NCBI RefSeq assembly: GCF_001428045.1
Contig: NZ_LMSD01000041.1
Location: 65,847-129,846, forward strand
DNA length: 64,000 nt
Origin: Paenibacillus sp. Soil750
GTDB taxonomy: Bacteria; Bacillota; Bacilli; Paenibacillales; NBRC-103111
Reading direction: 5' to 3'
Shown here: piece by piece, positions 27,014 through 35,900 of the stretch
How the letters are laid out: each line of letters begins with the position of its first letter
Numbering within the stretch: the stretch's first letter is position 1
Translations under genes and position numbers: made by a program
The notes under the pieces: model-generated
The model's database searches: none
Told to the model about the DNA's origin: nothing
Seen by the model: the letters and a program-made list of their open reading frames with translations, nothing else

Positions 27014-28294
27014 ATGAAAAAAATATCGACGATGCTTGTATCTGTAGGTTTGGCAGCTTCCATGGCGCTCACAGGTTGTGCAAGCCAAAATGCAAGCGAT
27101 ACCAAGGCGTCCGCAACATCAGTCGTCAAGCAAGAGAAAGTGAAAGTAAGAATGGCTTACTGGAACAAAGAAGACAGCGTGAAATCACTGCTAGATCTGA
27201 TTAAGCAAAAGCTTCCGAATATTGAACTCGAGTACCAATTTATCGATAATAAGCAGTTTGACAATATCGTCGCTACTCAGTTAGCTGCACAATCGGGCCC
27301 AGATATTATTTCGGTGAGTCCTCCGACCAGTGCCAAGTATGCGAAATTGGGGTATTTGGCAGATCTGACCTCACTTGCGGATCGCTACAATGATGCAGGC
27401 AAGAACGTGTATACAACAGACGGCAAACTATATGCGCTGCCCGGAATTAGTTGGTTTGAAGGGATTTTCTATAACAAAGAGATTTTTGACAAATTGGGTT
27501 TGAAGCCGCCTACCACGTTTGATGAAGAGTTGAAATTACACGAGTCATTGAAGAAAAGTGGTGTGAAACCACAAGCTATGGGGGCGAAGTCCTGGGAGCC
27601 GATGATGAAGTCTTCGATGGGACTTGTGATGAATGACTTCTTATCTAAACCAGAGAACAAAACGTTCGATGTGCAATACGGCTTAGGGCAAAAAACACTC
27701 GAAGGCAGCTGGAACAGTGCGCTGGAGAAATGGTCAGAACTGATCAAACAAGGTTACATCACGCAGGATATGCTCGGTGTGGACTATGATCAAGCGCTGG
27801 ATGAATTCGCGACAGGCAAGGCTGCGATGTGGGAGTCTGGACCATGGGCGATGGAAGCCATTAAGAAAAAGAATCCGAACATCAAAGTTGATATGTTCCC
27901 GTTCTATGGCTCTACACCAGGAGCAGGCTGGTTAATTGGAGGTCCAGGTGTAGGCTTTGCTGCAAACAGTAAATCGAAGAACGCGGATGCTGTGAAGCGG
28001 GTACTGGATCTGATCTCCACACCGGAAGGACAGAAGGCTTTCTGGAACGATAACAAGGGTGGCAGCAGCTACTTGAAGGGTGTCGAATTTGAGATGCCTA
28101 GCGAATACGAGAGTGTGAAAGCGACCTTCAAAGCGGGTAACGTATACGCGCCGTGGAACAATTGGGGCGACAACGCACAGTCCATTATCGAGGATTATGG
28201 TAAACATTTTCAAGAGCTGCTTGGTGGCAAAAGTGACGTCAGCCAAACACTTAAAGCGACAGATAAGAAGACTGCTGAATTAATGAAGAAGTAA
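27014..28294 (+). CDS. Extracellular sugar-binding lipoprotein, MalE-like (family 1)
   Basis: Receptor of 426 residues with lipobox ALTGC (Cys22). It is of ordinary CUT1 size, unlike the 550-residue LplA-type receptors elsewhere here. Family 1 binding features are the segment SGPDIISV near residue 95, GKLYALPG near 138, and the WESGPWAM aromatic patch near 275. GGGAGGG lies before the ATG. It heads a five-gene set (receptor, two permeases, response regulator, kinase). Ligand unknown. Confidence 0.9.
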   Translation: MKKISTMLVSVGLAASMALTGCASQNASDTKASATSVVKQEKVKVRMAYWNKEDSVKSLLDLIKQKLPNIELEYQFIDNKQFDNIVATQLAAQSGPDIISVSPPTSAKYAKLGYLADLTSLADRYNDAGKNVYTTDGKLYALPGISWFEGIFYNKEIFDKLGLKPPTTFDEELKLHESLKKSGVKPQAMGAKSWEPMMKSSMGLVMNDFLSKPENKTFDVQYGLGQKTLEGSWNSALEKWSELIKQGYITQDMLGVDYDQALDEFATGKAAMWESGPWAMEAIKKKNPNIKVDMFPFYGSTPGAGWLIGGPGVGFAANSKSKNADAVKRVLDLISTPEGQKAFWNDNKGGSSYLKGVEFEMPSEYESVKATFKAGNVYAPWNNWGDNAQSIIEDYGKHFQELLGGKSDVSQTLKATDKKTAELMKK

Positions 28295-28320
28295 AAACAA
28301 GGTAATTTCATACCGAAACC

Positions 28321-28357
28321 TACGGCGGTCCATTGGCAACACCAAGTGGCTGCCGTA
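28321..28357 (+). terminator. Intercistronic attenuator hairpin between receptor and permeases
   Basis: TACGGCGGTCCATTGG pairs with CCAAGTGGCTGCCGTA over a 16-bp stem with two wobbles and two mismatches; the loop is CAACA and AAGTTTTCT follows. Hairpins here commonly lower permease levels relative to the abundant receptor, or protect the receptor mRNA from 3' decay. Confidence 0.65.
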
Positions 28358-28375
28358 AGTTTTCTAGAGAGGTTG

Positions 28376-29272
28376 ATGGCTGTGCGACTGAAGCTGCTGC
28401 AAAGAGAACTGAACTATGGCATGCTGATCCTGCCTGCGCTTGTGTTCTATCTCGTGTTTGCTGTGTATCCGTTTCTATCCATGTTCTATTATAGCGTGAC
28501 GGATTACTCAATTTCCAAAATGACTAACTTGAGCTTTGTAGGATTCAAAAATTACAAAAGTATATTTAATAATGATTTGTTGCTCGCAGGTTTCAAAAAT
28601 TCACTTATTTATGCCCTATTAATGACTGTGTTTCAAACGGCCTTCGGTCTTGTGCTGGCTGTTTTTCTGGATCGTAAGCTGCTCACGCGTAATGTCCTGC
28701 GATCCATATTTTTCCTGCCAGCGGTTTTTAGCCCACTGATCATTGGATTTCTATGGAATTATTTGATGTCAACGTCTGACTTTGGCTTGATCAACAATGG
28801 TTTGACTGCACTAGGTTTAGCAAAAATTAATTTCCTCGGCGATGCCGATCTAGCGCTCTATTCGGTAGTTGTCACGCAGTTGTGGCAGTGGACGGGGTGG
28901 GCCATGGTTATTTTTCTGGCTAATTTGCAAAGTATTCCGAAGGATTTGTATGAAGCTGCCGATATCGACGGTGCCTCATCGTGGAAGCAGTTCTGGAAGG
29001 TGACACTGCCGCTTATGCAGCCATCCGTTAATGTTGTAGCCGTTACAGCTATGATTGGTGGACTTAAAGTATTCGATATCATTCTTGCCCTCACAGATGG
29101 AGGTCCAGGGAATGCGACGCAGACGATTATGACGGCTTATATCAAGACGTCTTTCAATGAAGGTTTTTATAGTAAGGGAGCAGCATCAGGTGTTGTATTC
29201 TTCCTTGTTGTTATGTTGATCACGACGGTCATGATGCGTGTACTTGGGAAATGGGGGAAGCGAATTCAATGA
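28376..29272 (+). CDS. Sugar ABC transporter permease, MalF-like
   Basis: Membrane subunit of 298 residues, six helices, with EAA loop YEAADIDGASSWKQFWKVTLPLM near residue 200. The start is uncertain: ATG 28376 has AGAGAGG only 3 bp upstream, and GTG 28382 has better spacing (9 bp); a longer frame from GTG 28346 would begin inside the hairpin. It overlaps the next permease by an ATGA. Confidence 0.88.
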   Translation: MAVRLKLLQRELNYGMLILPALVFYLVFAVYPFLSMFYYSVTDYSISKMTNLSFVGFKNYKSIFNNDLLLAGFKNSLIYALLMTVFQTAFGLVLAVFLDRKLLTRNVLRSIFFLPAVFSPLIIGFLWNYLMSTSDFGLINNGLTALGLAKINFLGDADLALYSVVVTQLWQWTGWAMVIFLANLQSIPKDLYEAADIDGASSWKQFWKVTLPLMQPSVNVVAVTAMIGGLKVFDIILALTDGGPGNATQTIMTAYIKTSFNEGFYSKGAASGVVFFLVVMLITTVMMRVLGKWGKRIQ

Positions 29273-30114
29273 ACATGAAGCTTTCCTCCCGTGAGCGAGC
29301 CGTTAATGGCTCTTTCGAAGTGCTGTTGATTGTCATTGCTGCTTTATTCTTCATCCCCGTGTATTATCTGATCGTTACGACCTTCAAAACACCAGACGAA
29401 GCAACGTTCAGTCCGCTGTCTTTACCCCGTCATTTTAACGTAGACAATTATGTCTTAGCTTGGAAAACGATGAGATTCCCGCGCGTATTTCTCAATACGC
29501 TCATTGTGACGGGCGTATCTGTTATCGGAATTATTTTGCTTTCCTCGATGGCGGCGTACGCTTTAGCAAGAAGAGCGCATGCGCTGAACAAGTTTATTTT
29601 CTACTTATTTCTAGCAGGTATGATGGTTCCGTTTCAAATGGGACTGGTTAGTCTATATAAGCTAATTAACAGCCTAGGGCTGATGGATAACCTCTTAGCG
29701 GTCATTGTGGTGAACATTGGGAACGGCTGTGTCATTGCAATATTTTTGTTTCACAGCTTTATCAGCACTTCTGTGCCGCTGGAGCTAGAGGAAGCTGCTT
29801 TTATCGATGGGTGTTCGGTGCAGGCGACGTTTTGGCGAATTGCTTTTCCACTGCTAACACCGGTGATTGCGACTGTTGCGATTGTCACAACGTTGAATGT
29901 GTGGAACGATTTTATGAACCCGCTGTTGTTCCTGCAATCACGAGAAAATAACGTTATTCTACTGGAAGTGTTTCGGAATATCGGGCAGTTTTCGGTGGAT
30001 TGGACTAGCTTGTTCCCGATGCTGCTCTTAGGTGTGGCGCCACTCCTTGTGTTCTATCTGCTTATGCAGAAGTACATGATCAAAGGTGTGGCGGCTGGAG
30101 CGCTAAAGGGATAG
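29269..30114 (+). CDS. Sugar ABC transporter permease, MalG-like
   Basis: Second membrane subunit, 281 residues, with the MalG-type word KTPDEATFSP near residue 35 and EAA loop LEEAAFIDGCSVQATFWRIAFPLL. The ATG at 29269 overlaps the preceding stop (ATGA), so the two permeases are translationally coupled and made in equal amounts; GGGGGAAG is 8 bp upstream. Ends with the usual KGVAAGALKG. Confidence 0.9.
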   Translation: MNMKLSSRERAVNGSFEVLLIVIAALFFIPVYYLIVTTFKTPDEATFSPLSLPRHFNVDNYVLAWKTMRFPRVFLNTLIVTGVSVIGIILLSSMAAYALARRAHALNKFIFYLFLAGMMVPFQMGLVSLYKLINSLGLMDNLLAVIVVNIGNGCVIAIFLFHSFISTSVPLELEEAAFIDGCSVQATFWRIAFPLLTPVIATVAIVTTLNVWNDFMNPLLFLQSRENNVILLEVFRNIGQFSVDWTSLFPMLLLGVAPLLVFYLLMQKYMIKGVAAGALKG

Positions 30115-30198
30115 GAAGGAAGATTGGGAGCTGTTTGCCGTTTGCCTTATGTACGCTGTTGATCCTGTTTGATAAAATGGAAGCAGGGGGGATTTCAC

Positions 30199-31026
30199 AT
30201 GTTCCGCATACTAATCGCAGATGATGACAAGATTGAGCGGGAAGGGATCAAGTTCCTGATGGCTAAGTTCGATTTCCCATTTGACATGCTGGAGGCGAAA
30301 CACGGCAGGGCTGCTTTGGAGTTACTTCAAGCACATGACGTGGACGTGCTTCTCACGGATATCAAAATGCCCTTCATGGACGGGCTGCAATTGGCCCGAG
30401 AAGCTAGGGCGCTGAAGCCTCAACTCAAGATTCTGATTCTGAGTGGACATGGGGAATTCGACTATGCGAAAACAGCGATTTCCCTGCAGGTGTCGAACTA
30501 CTTGCTCAAGCCCATTGAGCCGGAAGAATTTCGTTCGGTCATCACCTCTGTCATTCAGCAGCTGAACGAGGAGCAGTTGGCTAAGCGGCAGCAGCAGGAC
30601 TGGCAGAAGGTTTACGAAGCGGGACTCGTCTATCAGCAAGAGCAGCGGCTGCGTAATTTGATCCAAGACAGCGCTGATGATGATCCGGAAGCAGACTCCC
30701 GTAAACGAGCGATCGAAGATGTGCTGCGCATTATTGAGAAGGAATACGAGAAGGATTTGAGCTTGGATTATTTGTCCAAAAGTGTGCATTTATCCGCCAG
30801 CTATCTCAGCCATACGTTCAAAAAAGCGACGGGAGTTAGTGTGGTTAAATATATTACACAGTACCGGATGGAGAAGGCAAAGTATCTGCTTGATCAAAGC
30901 AATTATAAGATTAATGACGTTTATAAAATGGTCGGGTTCTCCGATATGTCCTATTTCGGCCTGACGTTCAAACAGAGCTTCGGCCTCACGCCGAAACAAT
31001 ATAGGGAAAAGGTGCGTCTGCCGTGA
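30199..31026 (+). CDS. Response regulator with AraC output domain, short YesN type
   Basis: Regulator of 275 residues: receiver domain 1-120 (Asp8/Asp9, phospho-acceptor Asp54, Lys in YLLKPIEPEE), a short glutamine-rich linker, and AraC-type HTH 170-272 (LSLDYLSKSVHL, INDVYKMVGFSDMSYFGLTFK). It lacks the long middle region present in the regulator at 16.4 kb. AGGGGGG lies 7 bp before ATG 30199; an in-frame upstream ATG is rejected. Its stop overlaps the kinase start (GTGA). It should control the receptor-permease genes just upstream. Confidence 0.92.
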   Translation: MFRILIADDDKIEREGIKFLMAKFDFPFDMLEAKHGRAALELLQAHDVDVLLTDIKMPFMDGLQLAREARALKPQLKILILSGHGEFDYAKTAISLQVSNYLLKPIEPEEFRSVITSVIQQLNEEQLAKRQQQDWQKVYEAGLVYQQEQRLRNLIQDSADDDPEADSRKRAIEDVLRIIEKEYEKDLSLDYLSKSVHLSASYLSHTFKKATGVSVVKYITQYRMEKAKYLLDQSNYKINDVYKMVGFSDMSYFGLTFKQSFGLTPKQYREKVRLP

Positions 31027-32729
31027 AGCATCTTCTTGCCTATTTTCGCAACAGTACGGTCAGGAAGAAGCTCATTATTACGTATCTCGTCGTGATTATT
31101 ATTCCGATTCTCGCTTTGGGAATCTATGCGTATCAATCGTCCAAAGGTTACCTGAAGAAACAGCTCATGATTGGCATGAACCACACGGTTAGCCAGACTG
31201 CTCTTAATTTGGACCAGAAGATGGAGAAGTCAGGTAATTTCATCTCTTTCATGGTGTTTAACCCTATTGTGAAAAAGGTGACAGGCTCCGAGCTGCCGGA
31301 TATTCTCAGTTATACCAAAGAGCTTAACGATAACATCGAACCGACGATTTGGTACTACATCAACATTAATCGAGAGATGAAAGTCGTTCTCTTTTACTCG
31401 GATTATACGGGTCGACAGATCGGCAACTTCATCTATCCCAGCGAGGCTGTCCGAAATACCGCGTGGTATGAAGAGGCAAAGAAAGCGAGTAAAACACAAT
31501 GGTACTATGATCAGCAGCAACAGGTGCTTTTCGCTACGCATAACATTCAGAAGAGTGATAATACCACGTTCGCTGGCGTTTTGTACGTGAAGATCGATTA
31601 CGATAAAATGTTCGAGAAGCTCGATCAGGTCTATGATGGTGAGTACGGTATCCTGATTACGGACAGTAAGCAGCAGGTGATTTATGCGGGTGAGGCAGCC
31701 TCCTCCTTAAGCGAAAAAGCAATAGGGGATATTGCAACTCAAGCTAAAGGGCAGTTCCGTATGCAGGGCAAAGAATATTTGATGACGCGCAGCTCGCTGA
31801 TGAATTCGGGTTGGACCTTCACGTATTTTATGCCGACGACGAGTATGATTGTGGATACGAAGGATATTTTGAAAGCGACGGCTTCTATCATCCTGATTTG
31901 TATGTTGGTTCTGTTATGTATCATTTGGTTGTTCTCGCGAACCTTGGTGCGACCGATTCATGCGTTGAAAAAGAAGATCAGCATCGTGGAGAATGGTAAC
32001 TTCGATGTGCCGATAGTCGCTAATGCGACAGACGAAATTGGGCAACTGACGCAGAGCTTTGCCGACATGGTGAAGAAAGTTCAAGATTCGATTCAGGAAG
32101 CAGTCCAAGCACGCATGCTGGAAAAAGAGGCAGAACTGAAGGCGCTTCAGGCACAGATTTCTCCGCATTTCTTGTACAATACCTTGTCCATTATTAATTG
32201 GAAAGCTGTTCAACGGGATGCCATGGACATCAGCGTAGTGGCCAATGCGTTGTCTAAATTCTATCGGACGAGCTTGAACAAAGGCAATCACCTCATTCGC
32301 ATTCGGGATGAAATCGGCAATATCCAAGCTTATCTGGCGATACAGCTCATCATGCATGATGATGAATTCGAAGTCAGCTATGAGATCGATGAAGCGGCCT
32401 ATGATTGTGAGACCGTTAATTTCATTTTGCAGCCGATTGTCGAGAATGCGATTATTCATGGACTGGATGAGAAGGAAGAGGGAAGCAAGCTTCTTCGCAT
32501 TGGTGTTGAATTTGTGGGGGATGAGATCCATTTTACCGTGCAAGATAACGGCAAAGGCATGGAAGCAGCGGTGCAGGATCGATTGCTGCATGCGGAAGGC
32601 GGCGGGTATGGGCTGCGCAATGTGCAAGAGCGAATTCGGCTATATTTTGGCGGGGATTATGGCCTTACCGTAGAGAGTAAGCTGGGTATTGGGACGACAG
32701 TGCGTGTCGTGATTCCGATGAAGCGATAG
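31023..32729 (+). CDS. YesM-type sensor histidine kinase
   Basis: Membrane kinase of 568 residues. Transmembrane helices near 15-35 and 285-305 flank an extracellular dCache-like sensor. HAMP, His_kinase (His382 in QISPHFLYN) and HATPase domains (N box IVENAIIHG, G1 DNGKGM) follow. GTG start overlapping the regulator's TGA gives coupled translation of kinase and regulator. Gene order here is regulator then kinase, the reverse of the pair at 14.6-18.0 kb. Confidence 0.92.
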   Translation: MKHLLAYFRNSTVRKKLIITYLVVIIIPILALGIYAYQSSKGYLKKQLMIGMNHTVSQTALNLDQKMEKSGNFISFMVFNPIVKKVTGSELPDILSYTKELNDNIEPTIWYYININREMKVVLFYSDYTGRQIGNFIYPSEAVRNTAWYEEAKKASKTQWYYDQQQQVLFATHNIQKSDNTTFAGVLYVKIDYDKMFEKLDQVYDGEYGILITDSKQQVIYAGEAASSLSEKAIGDIATQAKGQFRMQGKEYLMTRSSLMNSGWTFTYFMPTTSMIVDTKDILKATASIILICMLVLLCIIWLFSRTLVRPIHALKKKISIVENGNFDVPIVANATDEIGQLTQSFADMVKKVQDSIQEAVQARMLEKEAELKALQAQISPHFLYNTLSIINWKAVQRDAMDISVVANALSKFYRTSLNKGNHLIRIRDEIGNIQAYLAIQLIMHDDEFEVSYEIDEAAYDCETVNFILQPIVENAIIHGLDEKEEGSKLLRIGVEFVGDEIHFTVQDNGKGMEAAVQDRLLHAEGGGYGLRNVQERIRLYFGGDYGLTVESKLGIGTTVRVVIPMKR

Positions 32730-32780
32730 TGAATACAGCGGGGAGGTGTATGTGGCCTTCCTGCTGTTTTTAATTTGTGT

Positions 32781-32957
32781 AAGTCGAAAAAATCGACTAA
32801 CGCGAGGGAAATAGCGCTACGCGGGTCACGCAAGTCGAAAAAATCGACTTACGCGAGAGAAAGAGCGCAGCGCGGGTCCCGCAAGTCGAAATAATCGACT
32901 TACAGGAGGGAAATGGCGCTACGCGGGTCACGCAAGACGTAAATCCAATCGGCGTAA
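32781..32957. repeat. 51-bp tandem repeat, three full copies plus a partial fourth
   Basis: Copies start at 32781, 32832, 32883 and (partial, diverged) 32934, an exact 51-bp period. Each begins with AAGTCGA-N5-TCGACTT, a 7-bp hairpin (one arm imperfect in copy 1), and ends with a GC-rich GCGCTACGCGGGTCACGC-like segment. No open frame is kept across the copies. It fills the gap between the kinase gene and the 5' edge of a GH16 gene that has lost its start. Confidence 0.85.
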
Positions 32958-32980
32958 CCGTGAGTTTTTTACGAAAATGA

Positions 32981-34198
32981 CCAAATTATCTTAATGTATC
33001 TGCTGCTGATTACCCCGCTAACCCCATTACCAAAACAGGTTACACGCTTGATTTCCAGGAAGAGTTTGATGGAACGACTTTGGATACAAATAAATGGCTT
33101 CCGTACTATCTTCCCCACTGGACAACGCCAACGAATCGGGAATTGGGCGCTAAGGCGCGGTACACGATTGCCAACGGAGCCTTGCAAGAACGTATTGATG
33201 CAGATACACCGGCATGGAACCCAACTTATGATTCTACGGTGAAAATATCCAGTATCCAGACGTATGAGAAGGATAATTGGCATAAATTCAACGGATCTAT
33301 GCCGAATAATCATCATGAAGCTGATTTTAACGGATATAGCACGATGTATGGCTATTTTGAAATGAGAGCCAAAAATGCGAATGTCGGCGGCGGCGGACAT
33401 CAGGCCTGGTGGATGGTTGGCACACAGGATACTAGCAGCGCTTCGGCCAATCCTGAAATTGATATTGTAGAGACCTTCTTTTCAAAACCAAACACGTGGC
33501 GAATCGCTGGATACGGCTGGGGGGATCCTAATTTTCTGAGTAACTGGACGTTATATGAAGATCCGGTTCCAAGCGGCGATCCATCTTCCGAGTATCATAT
33601 CTATGGGATGGAATGGACCCCTACACAGCTTAACTTCTACTACGATAATCAGCTGTACAAAACGATAAATGATGCGCCTAACATGCCGATGGGGATGATA
33701 CTGGGGATCTATACCGATGCGGGTTCAGGTGTGCATAATAACGTGTGGCCAAAAACGTGGAGTGTAGATTATGTCCGGGTTTGGAAGAAGAATGGCGGTT
33801 ATCCAATTCCATATTATCGCATCAAAAATCATCAAACTGGCCTATATATGCATACGAATAATCTCACGGGGAACGTAGAATACGGCAATGTACCAGCTAC
33901 AGATTATAGCTCCCAGTGGTCCAAAGAAACGACTGAGGGTTACACGCGATATAAAAATAGATCGACTGGCCAATATATGCATCTGGAGAATCTGAACGGG
34001 AATGTTCAGTATGGTACTGTGCCAACTACATATTGGAGTTCACAATGGACGGAAGAAGCCATTTCAGGTTATACGCGAATTAAAAATCGCTGGAAAGGCA
34101 CCTACATGCACACCGAGGATAACACGGGTTTCGTGCAGTATGGAAGTGTTCCCACAACATATTGGACCAGTCAATGGACCTTTGAACCTGCCAGCTAA
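32981..34198 (+). pseudogene. GH16 family beta-glycanase with C-terminal ricin-type trefoil, 5' end missing
   Basis: The frame opens after a TGA at 32978 and reads through a complete-looking GH16 N terminus (PITKTGYTLDFQEEFDG), but it has no ATG, GTG or usable TTG before the catalytic domain and no signal peptide. The first possible start, TTG 33080, would remove the first beta strand. The GH16 motif EIDIVE (Glu, Asp, Glu at 33455-33472) is intact. Three repeats of about 42 residues (RIKNHQTGLYMH and kin) form a ricin-like sugar-binding trefoil. GH16 enzymes are secreted, so this copy is probably inactive as a gene, unless an unusual start is used. Laminarinase-like activity is possible but not shown. 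Confidence 0.6.
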
Positions 34199-34230
34199 TT
34201 ACGATAAGAAAGGCATCTAAGTTGCAAAAA

Positions 34231-34265
34231 CCAGCCAAACCCGATTCAAGGGTTTGGCTGGTTTT
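34231..34265. terminator. Bidirectional terminator
   Basis: Perfect 12-bp stem CCAGCCAAACCC / GGGTTTGGCTGG, TTTT on the right and AAAAA on the left, so it serves the GH16 frame and the convergent phosphatase gene. Confidence 0.85.
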
Positions 34266-34274
34266 ATGTACTCT

Positions 34275-34724
34275 TTATTTGTTAAATAATTTCTCAATCG
34301 CCTCACGCTGCGCGGGTTTAATATTGACTCTGGCGCGAATGCTTTTGGCTAGTGCTTCAGCTTCTTCAATGGTCTGACTTTTGCCTAATGTAATCAAAGT
34401 ACCCACGGCGACAGCACCCGTTCTGCCGCCGCCACCAGCACAGTGAAATCCAACTTTTTTACCGTTGTGATAAGCTTCAACCACGTGATCAATCGCTTGT
34501 TGAAACAATTGGTCTTGGGGTCCTGTCGCATTGTCTCCCAGCGGGACTTGAATCCATTGGACATCGTCAACGGGATAAGCGCATTGTGTAGCTTCACCTC
34601 GCAAATCCACAATGACTTCAATGCCTTCATTTTTAATCATATCCTCAACGTCTGAAGCTCCTCCAAAATAAATCCGATCCTCGACTAAAGCTTGATAATT
34701 TTTATGTTTATTGACCTCATTCAT
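34275..34724 (-). CDS. Dual-specificity-type protein tyrosine phosphatase family protein
   Basis: Cytoplasmic protein of 149 residues with the cysteine phosphatase loop HCAGGGGRTG (HCX5R) and an upstream DLRGEATQ segment. The general-acid Asp may be in VPLGDNATGP. Domain size fits small dual-specificity or cyclin-like phosphatases; substrate unknown. AAGGAG is 9 bp before ATG 34724; an in-frame ATG at 34733 directly abuts the ribosome site and is rejected. Confidence 0.8.
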   Translation of the reverse strand: MNEVNKHKNYQALVEDRIYFGGASDVEDMIKNEGIEVIVDLRGEATQCAYPVDDVQWIQVPLGDNATGPQDQLFQQAIDHVVEAYHNGKKVGFHCAGGGGRTGAVAVGTLITLGKSQTIEEAEALAKSIRARVNIKPAQREAIEKLFNK

Positions 34725-34793
34725 GTTGAACATCTCCTTAAGAGTGATTTATGTAGCTTCTGAGGGAAGCTAAGTGATGAAATAGATCTTGTC

Positions 34794-34822
34794 ATTATAT
34801 ACGCATTCACATAGAGGTTGAA
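34794..34822 (-). promoter_or_regulatory. Promoter of the phosphatase gene
   Basis: On the minus strand TTCAAC (34822-34817) and TATAAT (34799-34794) are 17 bp apart. A 7-bp hairpin TAGCTTC/GAAGCTA at 34754-34772 lies in the leader. Confidence 0.55.
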
Positions 34823-34926
34823 AGTTTAGGAATTGAAAACGCTAAAGCCGAGTGAAGAAGCTGCATAACCCTTCAACTATTTACAAATAATACCTATGTT
34901 TACCTAATGAGGAGGGTATGGATGGA

Positions 34927-35736
34927 ATGAATGAAGGCTTTAGAAGTAAACGAGGAATTGTCCTCTCGATCACCCTATTAATCGCCCTGATCGCTTCAGG
35001 ATGCACGCAGAATAAAACGGTCAAAGTCGGTATCGAGGAGAATTTCCGCCCCTATACGTATATAGATGGAGGCGAGAAGAAGGGCTTTGAGGTGGATTTA
35101 TGGCAAGCAATCGCTAAAAAGTCGAAGTTAGAATATGAGTTAATTCCAATGGAAATGGGCGAATTGAATAAAGGATTGAAGTCTGGTGCTATTGATTTGG
35201 CCATTGCGGGGAAGACAATTACGGATGCACGGAGTAATGATCTTGAGTATTCTGATCCTTATTTTCAAACAAACTTAGTGATTCTGACTGCTTCCGAGAA
35301 CTCAGCTATCAAAGGGAAAGATGACTTAGTCGACAAAGCGATAGCAACCGAAAATGGATCACCGGGGTTTTATTATGCGAGTGAAATTCAAGGGTCGAAA
35401 ATCCACGGCTTTTCAAAAATCTCCGATGCCTATGCGGAGTTGAAAAGTCATACAGCAGACGCCGTTATCGTGGAGGAACGCAATGCCCAGGATTATATTA
35501 AAAACACAGCGCAAGGGTCCGTGAAAATAGTAGGAGAGCCGTTTAATAAAGAAAGTCTAGCTATTCTTGCTAAAAAGAAAAACAAGTACATCGGTAAGAT
35601 CAACGAAGCGCTCCAATCGGTATCCAAAGATGGCACCTACGAAGACCTGTATACGAAATGGTTCACAAGCAAACCGAAAATGATGCCGAATAAAATCAAA
35701 AAAGAAGTAGAACATGACTTACAACATGAAGCATGA
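34927..35736 (+). CDS. Amino-acid-type solute-binding lipoprotein (family 3), orphan
   Basis: Lipoprotein of 269 residues with lipobox LIASGC (Cys26). Family 3 features: VGIEENFRPYTYIDGG at the start of the mature part, GFEVDLWQAIAKK, and the hinge AIDLAIAGKTITDAR. These proteins bind polar amino acids or related small ligands. No permease or ATPase gene is beside it, so it must work with a distant transporter or as a sensor. GGAGG spacing favours ATG 34927 over ATG 34918. Confidence 0.85.
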   Translation: MNEGFRSKRGIVLSITLLIALIASGCTQNKTVKVGIEENFRPYTYIDGGEKKGFEVDLWQAIAKKSKLEYELIPMEMGELNKGLKSGAIDLAIAGKTITDARSNDLEYSDPYFQTNLVILTASENSAIKGKDDLVDKAIATENGSPGFYYASEIQGSKIHGFSKISDAYAELKSHTADAVIVEERNAQDYIKNTAQGSVKIVGEPFNKESLAILAKKKNKYIGKINEALQSVSKDGTYEDLYTKWFTSKPKMMPNKIKKEVEHDLQHEA

Positions 35737-35752
35737 TAAATGTTTCAATAGG

Positions 35753-35796
35753 AGCTGTCCGATAAGTAGATTTTTCTACTTCAGGATAGCTTTTTT
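35753..35796 (+). terminator. Terminator after orphan lipoprotein
   Basis: AGCTGTCC (35753-35760) pairs with GGATAGCT (35784-35791) around an inner AGTAG/CTACT stem; six T follow. Confidence 0.75.
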
Positions 35797-35900
35797 CATT
35801 GTCAGCATTGTTGCTCAGCAGGCGTTGACTTTGCTGAGGGGGATAAATGCATGTAAAATATAATTGTCCCACCTTAGAAGAGTGAAGGGAGTACTTATAC

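Noticed and set aside
31914..32627. 237-residue open frame on the minus strand
   Set aside because: Antisense to the conserved kinase domains of the histidine kinase gene, with no start signal and His/Gln/Asn-rich nonsense-like composition.
32781..32957. CRISPR array
   Set aside because: The copies are contiguous with no unique spacers between them, the unit is 51 bp, and no cas gene is present.
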